This document shows positions 35,886-44,183 of a DNA stretch of 64,000 nucleotides, piece after piece (the stretch's first letter is position 1; each line of letters starts with the position of its first letter). The notes beneath the pieces were generated by a model. That model made no database searches. It was not told the origin of the DNA and saw only the letters and a program-made list of their open reading frames with translations. Location of the stretch: positions 992,001 to 1,056,000 of the forward strand of contig CP043652.1 in NCBI GenBank assembly GCA_014218215.1, read 5' to 3'. Source of the DNA: Geodermatophilaceae bacterium NBWT11 (GTDB lineage: Bacteria > Actinomycetota > Actinomycetes > Mycobacteriales > Geodermatophilaceae). The position numbers were made by a program, and so were the translations under genes.

Positions 35886-38360
35886 TCACCCCCGCACCGC
35901 CGTGCAACCCACCGGGGGATTGGTCGTGCCGGCGCCCAGGTTGAGCGCGAAGACGCAGACCTGACGTGCGTTCGCCGGGGCGGTGAAGACGCCGGAGAAC
36001 CCGTGCAGCGGCCCTGCGCCGGGGCGGGCCCCGGCGATGTCGGGCCGGGATCCACCGGCCACCAGAGCGCCGGTGTACTGGCCGTCCACGTACACGTGCA
36101 CGGTCACCGGGGTGGTGGGCAGGTCGGGGTCGAGTGCCCAGCCGGAGACGGTGAGGGCGCCACCGGTGACCTGTGCCGAGTCGAGGACCCCCTCGGGGTT
36201 GCGAGTAGCAGGGTCGACGACCACCACGCTCCGGCAACCCAGCGTGGGGTTCGTCGTCCCGGCACCGGTGTTGATCGCGTAGACGCAGACCGTGTGCCTG
36301 CCCGGGGCGAGCTGGGTGGACCAGGTGTAGCCGTGCCGGGGCCCGATGCCGGACACGGCCTGCGCGACGTCCGGTCGATCCCCGTCGGCGACCACGGACG
36401 CAGCGAACGCGCCGTCGACGTAGACGTGCACCGACGTGGGGGCGTCAGGAGCATCCGGGTCGACGACCCACCCGGAGAGGCCCAACGAGCCGGTCATCCC
36501 GACCACGGTGTCCAGGGCTCCGAACGGGTTCGCCTGCGCGGCGGTGGTGGTCCGGACGGACCGACACCCGAGGGTGGGGTTGGTGGTCCCGTATCCGCTG
36601 TTCAGCGCGTACACGCACACGGTGTGATCGCCCGCGCCGACGATGCCGCTCCAGTCGAAACCGTGGGCCGCTCCGGCGCCCGGTCGCGCAGCGGCGACGT
36701 CCGGGCGGGTGAGCCGGGCCGAGACCGACGCCACCTGGGTGCCGTCGACGTAGACGTGGACCGTCGCGGGAGCCGTGGGACTGTCCGGGTCGAGAGCCCA
36801 GCCCGTCACCCGGACCGTTCCACCGGCCCCGGTGGCGGTGTCCAGGGAGCCCACGGGGTCGAAGTCCCGCGGATCAGGGACGGTGACCTGCCGACAACCC
36901 AGGAGGGGGCTGGCCGAACCCCGACCGACGTTCAACGCGTAGACGCACACCGCGTGGTCCCCGGCCCTCGACGAGGTGGTCCACGAGAAGCCCGTGCCCG
37001 GTCCGGCCCCGTAGGCAGCCGCCACGTCCGGACGACCGACGCCCGTCGCGACGGACCGGGCGAACACACCGTCCACGTAGACGTGCACCGTCGTCGGGGC
37101 GACCAGGGCGTCGGGGTCGAACGCCCAGCCCCGGACGGTCACCTGACCTGGCACCGCGGAGACCTCGTCCACCTGGCCGACGGGCGCATGCGAGTCGACG
37201 TTCACGACGGTGCGGCAGCCGAGTTGCGGGTTGCTGACGCCCCCGATGTTGATCGCGTAGACACAGACCTCGTGGGAACCCAGGGACGCGTTCACGGACA
37301 GCTCGAACCCGTGCCGGGCGTCGACACCGTGGGCAGCCCCGACGTCCGGGCGGTTCCCGTCTGCCACGACTGCTGTGCGGTAGCTGCCGTCGACGTAGAC
37401 GTGGACCGTCACCGGCTGCGACGTGTCCGTGCGATCGAAGACCCAGCCCCTGACGGCGTAGGAACCGTCGGCCGAGGAGACCGTGTCGAGGTTGCCCTCC
37501 GGCACCACGTCGGCAGCGCCCACCTGGGTCGAGCCGAACCAGTCCGTGAAGTAGAGCCAGAAGTTCCGGTTGCCGTACGCCGAGCAGCTGTTGCCGCTGC
37601 CGTAGCCGGCGGCCAACGCGGCCGCGTTCGGCTGGTAGGGCGTGTAGTTGTACAGACCGGCGGTCGCCTGGTTCTGGAGGACCACGGGCCCGGCGCCACA
37701 GGACGCCGTCGGGGAGAACCGCACCTGGTTCACGATGCCGACACGGTGCGTGTACCGGCTGGGGTTCGCCGCGTACACCTGGAACTGGCGCGCAGCGTTG
37801 TAGACCTGGTTGAAGAACCCGTAGTACTGGCTGTCACACGCTGCGGTGTCCGGGCACCCGAACCCCATGGCGCCCCGGTAGCGGCTCGCTGAACCGGTCC
37901 CCGTGACGAGCCCCTGCTCCTTCTGCAGCATGACCAACAGGGCTCGCGGGTTGATGCCGCAGGCGAGCCCGACCTTCGCGATGATCGCGGCCGCGGACTC
38001 CCCCGCTGCTCCCGCGTAGGTGGCGCACCGCGCATCGGCGGGGCGGGTCGTCGTGTCCTGCCGGAAGTCCTTGAGACACGGTGAACCGTCCGACGCCGTC
38101 CTGCACGACGCGCCCTTGGCGGTCAGGAAGGACTGCACGGACGCCGCGTCCATCGCGTCACCGTCGAAGAAGACCGCGTCGCTGATGATGTTGCCCGGGT
38201 CGAACTGGCTCGGGTCCGCGACCGTCTCCAGGACGGTCGGCCCCGGACCGACAGAGGGGGTGGTCGGGGCGCCCGACGTCAGCGCGACGAAGGCGGCCAG
38301 GACGGCGACCACCACGGCGACCGACCGGACTCGGCTGACGAGGGGTTCTGGGCTCCTCAT
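35886..38360 (-). CDS. Secreted transglycosylase-like protein ('hemagglutinin' type) with five C-terminal wall modules
   Basis: 824 residues. Signal peptide at about 1-31. Residues about 52-280 form a domain seen in many exported actinobacterial proteins, often labelled hemagglutinin. It has FDPGNIISDAVFF, a helix LLVMLQKEQGLV whose Glu148 sits like the catalytic Glu of lysozyme-type transglycosylases, GFGCPDTAACD, YGFFNQVYNAARQ and YGNRNFWLYFTDWFG. Enzyme activity is inferred, not established. Residues about 287-824 are five copies of the shared module. The ATG at 38360 overlaps the stop of the upstream lipoprotein gene (ATGA). Confidence 0.82.
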   Translation of the reverse strand: MRSPEPLVSRVRSVAVVVAVLAAFVALTSGAPTTPSVGPGPTVLETVADPSQFDPGNIISDAVFFDGDAMDAASVQSFLTAKGASCRTASDGSPCLKDFRQDTTTRPADARCATYAGAAGESAAAIIAKVGLACGINPRALLVMLQKEQGLVTGTGSASRYRGAMGFGCPDTAACDSQYYGFFNQVYNAARQFQVYAANPSRYTHRVGIVNQVRFSPTASCGAGPVVLQNQATAGLYNYTPYQPNAAALAAGYGSGNSCSAYGNRNFWLYFTDWFGSTQVGAADVVPEGNLDTVSSADGSYAVRGWVFDRTDTSQPVTVHVYVDGSYRTAVVADGNRPDVGAAHGVDARHGFELSVNASLGSHEVCVYAINIGGVSNPQLGCRTVVNVDSHAPVGQVDEVSAVPGQVTVRGWAFDPDALVAPTTVHVYVDGVFARSVATGVGRPDVAAAYGAGPGTGFSWTTSSRAGDHAVCVYALNVGRGSASPLLGCRQVTVPDPRDFDPVGSLDTATGAGGTVRVTGWALDPDSPTAPATVHVYVDGTQVASVSARLTRPDVAAARPGAGAAHGFDWSGIVGAGDHTVCVYALNSGYGTTNPTLGCRSVRTTTAAQANPFGALDTVVGMTGSLGLSGWVVDPDAPDAPTSVHVYVDGAFAASVVADGDRPDVAQAVSGIGPRHGYTWSTQLAPGRHTVCVYAINTGAGTTNPTLGCRSVVVVDPATRNPEGVLDSAQVTGGALTVSGWALDPDLPTTPVTVHVYVDGQYTGALVAGGSRPDIAGARPGAGPLHGFSGVFTAPANARQVCVFALNLGAGTTNPPVGCTAVRG
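35889..37502 (-). repeat. Five ~107-residue modules in the transglycosylase-like protein
   Basis: Copies begin at PEGNLD, PVGQVD, PVGSLD, PFGALD and PEGVLD. Each has GW..DPD (FDRTD in copy 1), VHVYVDG, RPD[VI], a [GH]xG[FY] turn and two Cys (VCVYA[IL]N, then [LV]GC). They have diverged from one another, unlike those in the protease at the right edge. Confidence 0.85.
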
Positions 38361-38938
38361 CGCGCCGGCACCTCGACCGTCGCGGGAGCGGACGTCGCCG
38401 TCCCGGCGGCAGACGCGTACGACAAGGTCGCCTGCCACGCACCGGCCGTCAGTTCGTCGGCCTGTACGGAGAGGGTGCCGCAGGACGTGCCGGAGGCATC
38501 TGCCAGACCGGTCGACGTGGCCTCCACGACCACACCCGACCGGTTCAAGGAGAGCGTGCAGGTGCCGCCGGTCTCGACGACCCCGGTGACCACGCCGGAG
38601 GCATCCACACCACCCGGCTCGGCGAACCAACTGACGTAGGTCAACGCGACCTGGAGGTCGCTCCCGCCGGTCACCGGGGCAGGGTCCACGGCCGTGACCG
38701 GCGGGGTCGAGGGGCCGGCGGACGAGGGAGGAGCAGCTCCTGACGGCTCACCCGGTGTCGACGCCCCGCCAGGGGAAGGTGTCCCCGACGACGGGGCTGC
38801 GGACGAACTGGGCTGGTCCGGGGTGGCGCTGCCGGCGCCCACTCGTGTGTCGGGCGCACTGCACGAGGCAGCCGCGGCCACGACGGCGAGAGCCGAGGCC
38901 GCCACGGCGGCCTGCCGGACGATCGTGCGACTGGACAT
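38357..38938 (-). CDS. Putative lipoprotein between the amidase and transglycosylase genes
   Basis: 193 residues from ATG 38938, which has an AGAGAGG site 9 bases upstream. A GTG at 38971 overlapping the amidase stop would add 11 residues. An export signal ends at AAAASC, which fits a lipobox. It is followed by a Ser/Pro/Gly-rich linker (about 30-85) and a C-terminal beta-rich domain (about 95-193) with a Cys pair, of no family I recognise. The stop overlaps the transglycosylase start. It probably sits on the outer face of the membrane and may assist its operon partners. Confidence 0.72.
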   Translation of the reverse strand: MSSRTIVRQAAVAASALAVVAAAASCSAPDTRVGAGSATPDQPSSSAAPSSGTPSPGGASTPGEPSGAAPPSSAGPSTPPVTAVDPAPVTGGSDLQVALTYVSWFAEPGGVDASGVVTGVVETGGTCTLSLNRSGVVVEATSTGLADASGTSCGTLSVQADELTAGAWQATLSYASAAGTATSAPATVEVPAR

Positions 38939-38967
38939 GTCCCGTGCCTCTCTGGGTCTCGAGCCGG

Positions 38968-41964
38968 TCACGCGACGGGACGGCAGCCGAGCGGGACGTT
39001 GCTGGTCCCGTCGCCGACGGCGATCGCGTAGGCACAGACCTGGACCGGACCGCCCCCCTGAGGTGCGGGGAGGGTCGTGGCGAAGCCGTGCTGGGGCCCG
39101 GCGCCGGGGTAGACGTTCTGGGCGTCAGGACGCGAGGAGTTCGCAGTCAGCGCGGTGCCGGTCGAACCGACGTAGACGTGGACCTGCAACGTGCGGGTGA
39201 CGTCGTCCGGGTCCACGGCCCATCCGCGGACGGTGATGCGCCCGTCGACGGAGGACGCCTGGTCGAGAGACCCATAGGCCGCCCACGCCGATGCCGCGAC
39301 CGTGACGGTGGTGCAGCCGATCGGCGGGTGGGTGGTGCCCTGACCGACGTTGATCGCGTAACCACAGATCTGGTGAGTGCCCGGCGACACGGAGAGCCGC
39401 GTGAGGAGGCCGTGCTCGGAGCCGACCCCGAAGGCCGCACCCACGTCGTCGCGGGTCGCATCGGCGACGACCGCGGTGCGGAAGACGCCGTCCACGTAGA
39501 GGTGCACCTGGACCGGGCCCGACGAGTCGGGGTCCAGTGCCCAGCCGCGGACGGTCGCGGTGATCCCCGAGACCGTGGCGCTGTCGATGCGGCCGGAGGG
39601 GTTCCAGGACTCTGCGGCCACGCTCACCTGGGCACATCCCTGGACGGGGTTGTCGGTACCGGCCCCCTGGTTGATGGCGAACACGCAGACCTGGTGCGCA
39701 CCGCTGCGCAGGGTGATGGTGTCCCGGTACCCGCGTGCGGCGTCGACGGCGAAGCCCGGGAAGGCCGAGACGACGTCCGGGCGCGCACCGTCAGCCGTGA
39801 GCACGCGCTCCAGACGACCGTCGACGTACACGTGGACCGATCCGGCACGGTCGGCTGCATCCGGGTCCAGGACCCATCCCGCCACGGTGACGACCCGCCC
39901 CGACACGGTGACGCCGTCCAGTGAACCCACCGGCGCCGCCGGCGCCGCGGCCACGACCACGGGGCGGCAACCGAGCAGGGGGTTGACCGAGCCGGTGCCG
40001 GTGTTGAGCGCGTAGACGCAGACCGTGTGGGACCCCGGCGCGGCAGCGACGTCGAGGGCGAAACCGTGCGCAGGACCCGCGCCGGGGTAGGCACCGTCGA
40101 TGTCCGGTCGGCGGACGTCAGCGGTCGCAGCCCGGACGAACTGTCCGTCGACGTAGACGTGCACGGGTGTGGGCTGGGTGGGTGAGCTGCCGTCCAGCGC
40201 CCAGCCGGCCAGGCCGATCCTGTTGCCGAGGCCGGACGCACCGTCGAACGAACCGACGGGATCAGGCTGGAAGCCCGCGACCGACACCGTCCGGCATCCG
40301 AGGAGCACGTTGGTGTTCCCCGCCCCGGTGTTGAGGGCGTACAGACACACCTGGTGGCTCCCCGGCGTGGCAGGCAACGAGGTGTCGAACCCGTGCGCCC
40401 GACCAGCTGTGGGGAACGCCGCGGCGATGTCCGGTCGAGACGTGTCGGCGTTGACCGCGGTGCGGAACGTGCCGTCGACGTAGACGTGCACCGGCGTCGG
40501 CTGGGCCGGGGTGTCGAGATCGAGGGCCCAACCGGTGACGCGGAGTCGTTCGAACCCGCCCGTGGCGGCGTCGAACGCCCCCTGGGGGGTGGACCGCTCG
40601 GCGTACACCGCAGCGGCCAGGGTGCGGATGTCGTTCAACCTCGCGTACCCGTACTGACCGGGACACGTGGTCGCCCCCACGTCACGGTGACCGAAGACCG
40701 TGGGGAGCGAGACGGTCGTCCCCGCCGCGTACTTCGAGGTGCCGCCGCCGCTGGAGGTGAGCGAGGTCCAGCCCCGAGGGTCCACCCCGTACAGGGAGAG
40801 CTTCCAACCGATCACCGCGGCGACGGTGTCCACCATCGGCTGCGTGGTGGGGACCTCCGCGTAGTTGCCGAGCATGGAGACGCCGAACGTGTAGGTGTTG
40901 AAGCCACCGGCGTGCGCTCCGATCACCGGGCTGGAGATGCCCCGGTCCCCGCTGTAACGCCCCTCCCAGGCACGTCCGAACTTGTCGACGATGACGTTGT
41001 AGCCGATGTCCCCCCAGCCGCGGCTGATGGTGTGGAAGGCGTAGATGGACCGCAGGATCGCCGGGACCGCAGCGGCGGTGTAGCCGTTGCTGTCGGCCGT
41101 GTGGTGCACGGTGGCGGCCTTGATCGTCGGGGAGTAGTCCGGGTCCCAGGTCCGGATCGACTCGTCCGCCCCCCACTGGGCACGGGAGTAGATGGCCGGC
41201 ATCGTGAGGGCGGCGTGGGCCTGGTCCTGGACCGCGGGCGCGCCCAGGGACGTGTCCGCATCGCTGGTGCCCGGGTCGATGAGCTGGGTCTGCACGTCGG
41301 CGGGAGTCGACCCGTCGAGGGCCTGCACGACCACCTGGACGCCGTTCGCCGGGCCCGTGTAGTAGGGCGCGGTGCCGTCACGCAGGGCGGACTGGTCCAC
41401 CGAGTCCGCCGGGGTCTGCTCGACGTCGTCCTGCTCGAGGGTCGTCCACTCGCCCCAGCCGTCGTCACCCGACTGCACCCGGAGCTGGACCCGCACACCC
41501 GTCACGGCAGGGTCATGGGCCCACGTGACACCCACGGCTGCGAAGCCCGCGGTGTCGGTCTGCGACACGGTCAGCGCCGGCACACCCTCGACCTCGTCAC
41601 CGGTGACGGCCACGTCCTCGTCGGTCACCGTCCCGTCGGCGACGGGGTCGGCTCCGTCGTCGCTCGCGGGGGCCTCGTTCGTGCTCGTGGAGCCGGCCTG
41701 GCCCGTGGCGTCGGGGGAAGGGTCGTCTGGCGACAGGACGATCGAACCGACCTCCACCGGCGAGTCCGACCCGACAGCGACCACCTCGGCATCGGTGGCC
41801 ACCACGGCCTCTGCCGCAGGCGCCCCCACCGACCCGAGCTCGACCTGCGCGATCGACGGTGGCACGGGTTCGGCCTCGGGCGCCGGTGCGGCGTAGACGG
41901 GCAGCACGAGAAGGGTCCCCGTCATGACGAGGAAGGCGGCAGAGCCCCCGATGAAGCGGCGCAC
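38968..41964 (-). CDS. Secreted N-acetylmuramoyl-L-alanine amidase (Amidase_2/PGRP) with five C-terminal wall modules
   Basis: 998 residues. Signal peptide at about 1-26 and an acidic, probably flexible region to about 120. Residues about 135-230 form a beta-rich domain common before actinobacterial amidases. The PGRP/Amidase_2 domain (about 255-455) has RAQWGADES, VHHTADSN with zinc ligand His287 or 288, GWGDIGYNVIVDKFG and GHRDVGATTCPG with ligands His426 and Cys434. It should cut between MurNAc and the stem peptide. Residues about 460-998 are five copies of the shared module. It heads an operon with the lipoprotein, transglycosylase-like, methyltransferase and GT genes. Confidence 0.92.
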   Translation of the reverse strand: MRRFIGGSAAFLVMTGTLLVLPVYAAPAPEAEPVPPSIAQVELGSVGAPAAEAVVATDAEVVAVGSDSPVEVGSIVLSPDDPSPDATGQAGSTSTNEAPASDDGADPVADGTVTDEDVAVTGDEVEGVPALTVSQTDTAGFAAVGVTWAHDPAVTGVRVQLRVQSGDDGWGEWTTLEQDDVEQTPADSVDQSALRDGTAPYYTGPANGVQVVVQALDGSTPADVQTQLIDPGTSDADTSLGAPAVQDQAHAALTMPAIYSRAQWGADESIRTWDPDYSPTIKAATVHHTADSNGYTAAAVPAILRSIYAFHTISRGWGDIGYNVIVDKFGRAWEGRYSGDRGISSPVIGAHAGGFNTYTFGVSMLGNYAEVPTTQPMVDTVAAVIGWKLSLYGVDPRGWTSLTSSGGGTSKYAAGTTVSLPTVFGHRDVGATTCPGQYGYARLNDIRTLAAAVYAERSTPQGAFDAATGGFERLRVTGWALDLDTPAQPTPVHVYVDGTFRTAVNADTSRPDIAAAFPTAGRAHGFDTSLPATPGSHQVCLYALNTGAGNTNVLLGCRTVSVAGFQPDPVGSFDGASGLGNRIGLAGWALDGSSPTQPTPVHVYVDGQFVRAATADVRRPDIDGAYPGAGPAHGFALDVAAAPGSHTVCVYALNTGTGSVNPLLGCRPVVVAAAPAAPVGSLDGVTVSGRVVTVAGWVLDPDAADRAGSVHVYVDGRLERVLTADGARPDVVSAFPGFAVDAARGYRDTITLRSGAHQVCVFAINQGAGTDNPVQGCAQVSVAAESWNPSGRIDSATVSGITATVRGWALDPDSSGPVQVHLYVDGVFRTAVVADATRDDVGAAFGVGSEHGLLTRLSVSPGTHQICGYAINVGQGTTHPPIGCTTVTVAASAWAAYGSLDQASSVDGRITVRGWAVDPDDVTRTLQVHVYVGSTGTALTANSSRPDAQNVYPGAGPQHGFATTLPAPQGGGPVQVCAYAIAVGDGTSNVPLGCRPVA
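38971..40587 (-). repeat. Five ~107-residue modules in the amidase
   Basis: Copies begin at PQGAFD, PVGSFD, PVGSLD, PSGRID and AYGSLD. Copies 1 and 2 carry LDLD or LDGS in place of DPD. Copies 3-5 keep DPD. Copy 4 reads TRDDV instead of RPDV. Each has two Cys at the usual positions. Confidence 0.85.
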
Positions 41965-42077
41965 GAGTGGTTCCTCCGATGAGCGACGAGCAACGACCGG
42001 GGGCGTTGCCCCCGACCGGTTCCGTCAGGGGCATCGTCACGTCGGCGTCCCACCTTGAGGAAGTCCCCCAGAAAGTG

Positions 42078-42123
42078 TCGGACCCCGCGCACAGGTGTCG
42101 TACAGCCTGCGAGCGGGGTCCGA
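42078..42123 (-). terminator. Long hairpin downstream of rmlD
   Basis: An 11-bp perfect stem (42078-42088 with 42113-42123) encloses 24 bases that contain a short inner CAGG/CCTG pairing. It lies 16 bases past the rmlD stop on the minus strand and is a likely rmlB-rmlD terminator. Confidence 0.55.
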
Positions 42124-42139
42124 CCGGGGGACGGCGGCG

Positions 42140-43015
42140 TCAGGGCCGGAAGCCCTCCTGCATGGCCGTGGCCAGCGCCGTCCGCCAGTCCTGGCGCACG
42201 GGCAGCCCGGCCTGCTCCCACCCCGACCCGTCCAGGACGGAGTACGCCGGCCTGGGGGGCCGGACGGACGAAGTCCGCCGACGTCGTCGGCAGGACCCGG
42301 GCCGGGTCGGCGCCGAGCTCCTCGAAGACCGCCTGCGCCAGACCGCGCCAGCTCACCTGCCCGGTGTTCGTGTAGTGCAGGACGGGCGGGGCCGTCTCCA
42401 CCAGTCCCAACGCCACCAGACCGTCGGCGAGGTCTGCCGACCACGTCGGGGAGCCGATCTGGTCGTCCACGACCGAGATCGTCTCGTTCTGGCCTTCAAG
42501 TCGAGCCATGGTCCGCACGAAGTTGCCACCGTGCCGGCCGTACACCCACGCGGTGCGCACCACCGATGCGTCACCCCCGACCTCGGCCACGGCCCGCTCC
42601 CCCGCGGCCTTCGTGCGCCCGTACGCCGAGCGGGGCGCCACCGGGGAGTCCACCGGGTAGGGCTGCGTCGCGTCCCCGCCGAAGACGTAGTCCGTCGACA
42701 CGTGCACCAGGCGACCCCGGCCCGCCAGTTCCTCGGCCAGCCAGCCGGGGCCCGGCCGTTGACGACCAGCGCGGTGTCCTCGTCGGTCTCTGCGGCGTCG
42801 ACCGCGGTGTAGGCCGCGGCGTTCACCACCACGGCCCGGTCGGCACCGGCGTCGTCCAGCCAGCTGCGCACGACACCCCGGACGGACCGCTCGTCGGTCA
42901 GGTCCATCTCGGCCCGACCGACGGCGGTGACGGACTCACCCCGCCCCTCCAGGGCGGCGAGGAGGTCGTGACCGAGCTGCCCCCGGGCCCCGGTCACCAG
43001 CCAGGCGGTGCTCAC
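42140..43015 (-). pseudogene. rmlD: dTDP-4-dehydrorhamnose reductase, interrupted by two compensating frameshifts
   Basis: Last step of dTDP-L-rhamnose synthesis. The GTG at 43015 overlaps the rmlB stop. The first segment (WLVTGARGQLGHDLL, NAAAYTAVDAAETDED) is in one frame. The middle (VHVSTDYVFGGD, SAYGRTKAAGE with the catalytic Tyr/Lys, SPTWSADLADGL) is in another. The end (PAYSVLDGSGWEQ to EGFRP) is back in the first. The first shift is explained by one missing C in the run 42751-42753 and the second by one extra G in the run of six at 42254-42259. With both repaired the protein is 291 residues, the normal RmlD length. Homopolymer sequencing error is as likely as true inactivation. Confidence 0.85.
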
Positions 43016-44007
43016 TGGCGGGCCGTGGCCGCCGCGGCCTTCAGCGGCTCCCACCAGGCCCGGTTGTCCCGGTACCACTGCACCGTCAGCGCCAGACCGT
43101 CCTCGAAGGACATCCGCGGGGCGTAGCCCAGGGCGCCGGTCTTCGAGTAGTCGACCGAGTAGCGGAGGTCGTGCCCGCCGCCGCGGGGGTCGACGATCTC
43201 CTGGACGGAGGACCAGTCGCGGCCGGTCGCCTCCAGCAGCTTCTCGGTGAGCTCGCGGTTCGACAGCTCCCGCCCGCCGCCGATGTTGTAGTACTCGCCC
43301 GGCGCCCCCTTCTCGACGACGAGCTGGATGCCCCGGCAGTGGTCGTCGACGAAGAGCCAGTCGCGGACGTTCGCACCCTCGCCGTAGAGCGGCACCGTGT
43401 GACCGTCGAGCAGGTTGGTCACGAAGAGCGGGATCACCTTCTCCGGGAAGTGGTACGGCCCGTAGTTGTTGCTGCACCGGGTGATCGAGATGTTCAGCCC
43501 GTAGGTCTTGGCGTAGGCCCGGGCGATCAGGTCGCTGCCGGCCTTGGCCGCCGAGTAGGGCGAGTTGGGCTCGAGGATGTGGTCCTCGACCCAGGAGCCC
43601 TCGTCGATGGAGCCGTAGACCTCGTCGGTGGACACGTGCACGACCCGGCCGATGCCGTGCCGGAGCGAGGCCTCGAACACCTGCTGCGCGCCCAGCACGT
43701 TGGTCAGGACGAACTCCGCCGCACCGGTGATCGAGCGGTCCACGTGGGACTCGGCAGCGAAGTTCACCAGGACGTCGTGCCCGGGGAGAGCGGCGTCGAG
43801 GTCGGCCGGGACGCAGATGTCGCCCTGCACGAAGCGGTAGCGCGGGTTGTCGGCGACCGGGGCGAGGTTCGCGAGGTTGCCGGCGTAGGTGAGCTTGTCG
43901 AAGACCGTCACCTCGGCGTCCTCGTAGCCCGGGTAACCGCCGGAGAGCATGGTCCGGACGTAGTGGGAGCCGATGAAACCGGCTCCGCCGGTGACCAGGA
44001 TGCGCAT
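43012..44007 (-). CDS. rmlB: dTDP-glucose 4,6-dehydratase
   Basis: 331-residue extended SDR making dTDP-4-keto-6-deoxyglucose, the second step to dTDP-L-rhamnose. It has ILVTGGAGFIGSHYVR for NAD binding, NFAAESHVDRSI, HVSTDEVYGSI, YSAAKAGSD with the catalytic Tyr/Lys, TRCSNNYGPYHFPEK and VRDWLFVDDHC. The ATG at 44007 directly precedes the conserved start, and an upstream reading to 44298 is rejected. The stop overlaps the rmlD GTG. It is divergent from the LCP gene across 176 bases. Confidence 0.96.
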   Translation of the reverse strand: MRILVTGGAGFIGSHYVRTMLSGGYPGYEDAEVTVFDKLTYAGNLANLAPVADNPRYRFVQGDICVPADLDAALPGHDVLVNFAAESHVDRSITGAAEFVLTNVLGAQQVFEASLRHGIGRVVHVSTDEVYGSIDEGSWVEDHILEPNSPYSAAKAGSDLIARAYAKTYGLNISITRCSNNYGPYHFPEKVIPLFVTNLLDGHTVPLYGEGANVRDWLFVDDHCRGIQLVVEKGAPGEYYNIGGGRELSNRELTEKLLEATGRDWSSVQEIVDPRGGGHDLRYSVDYSKTGALGYAPRMSFEDGLALTVQWYRDNRAWWEPLKAAAATARQ

Positions 44008-44183
44008 CGAGTGGGAGTCCTTCGCGTTGGTGGTCAGCACACAGACGGGACGTGAGTGTTCCAGAGCGGGCGTCGCAGACCGGTTCTGACAGGTCGTCGT
44101 CGTATCGTCACGTCGATCCCGCCGCTGGACGACGACCCCTGGTGCGTGTGCCGAGGCGCCCCGCCCGACGTGAGGACGACACC

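Noticed and set aside
41998-42014. Short GGGGGC/GCCCCC hairpin upstream of the amidase
   Set aside because: A 7-bp stem in the amidase leader; too short and too common in GC-rich DNA to call a terminator or riboswitch.
20034-44007. Mobile island borders for the polysaccharide locus
   Set aside because: I looked for transposase, integrase, tRNA genes and flanking direct repeats and saw none, so no mobile element is called.
44008-44183. Promoter for the LCP gene (CTGACA ... TATCGT)
   Set aside because: The boxes are only 11 bases apart, too close for a sigma-70-type promoter.
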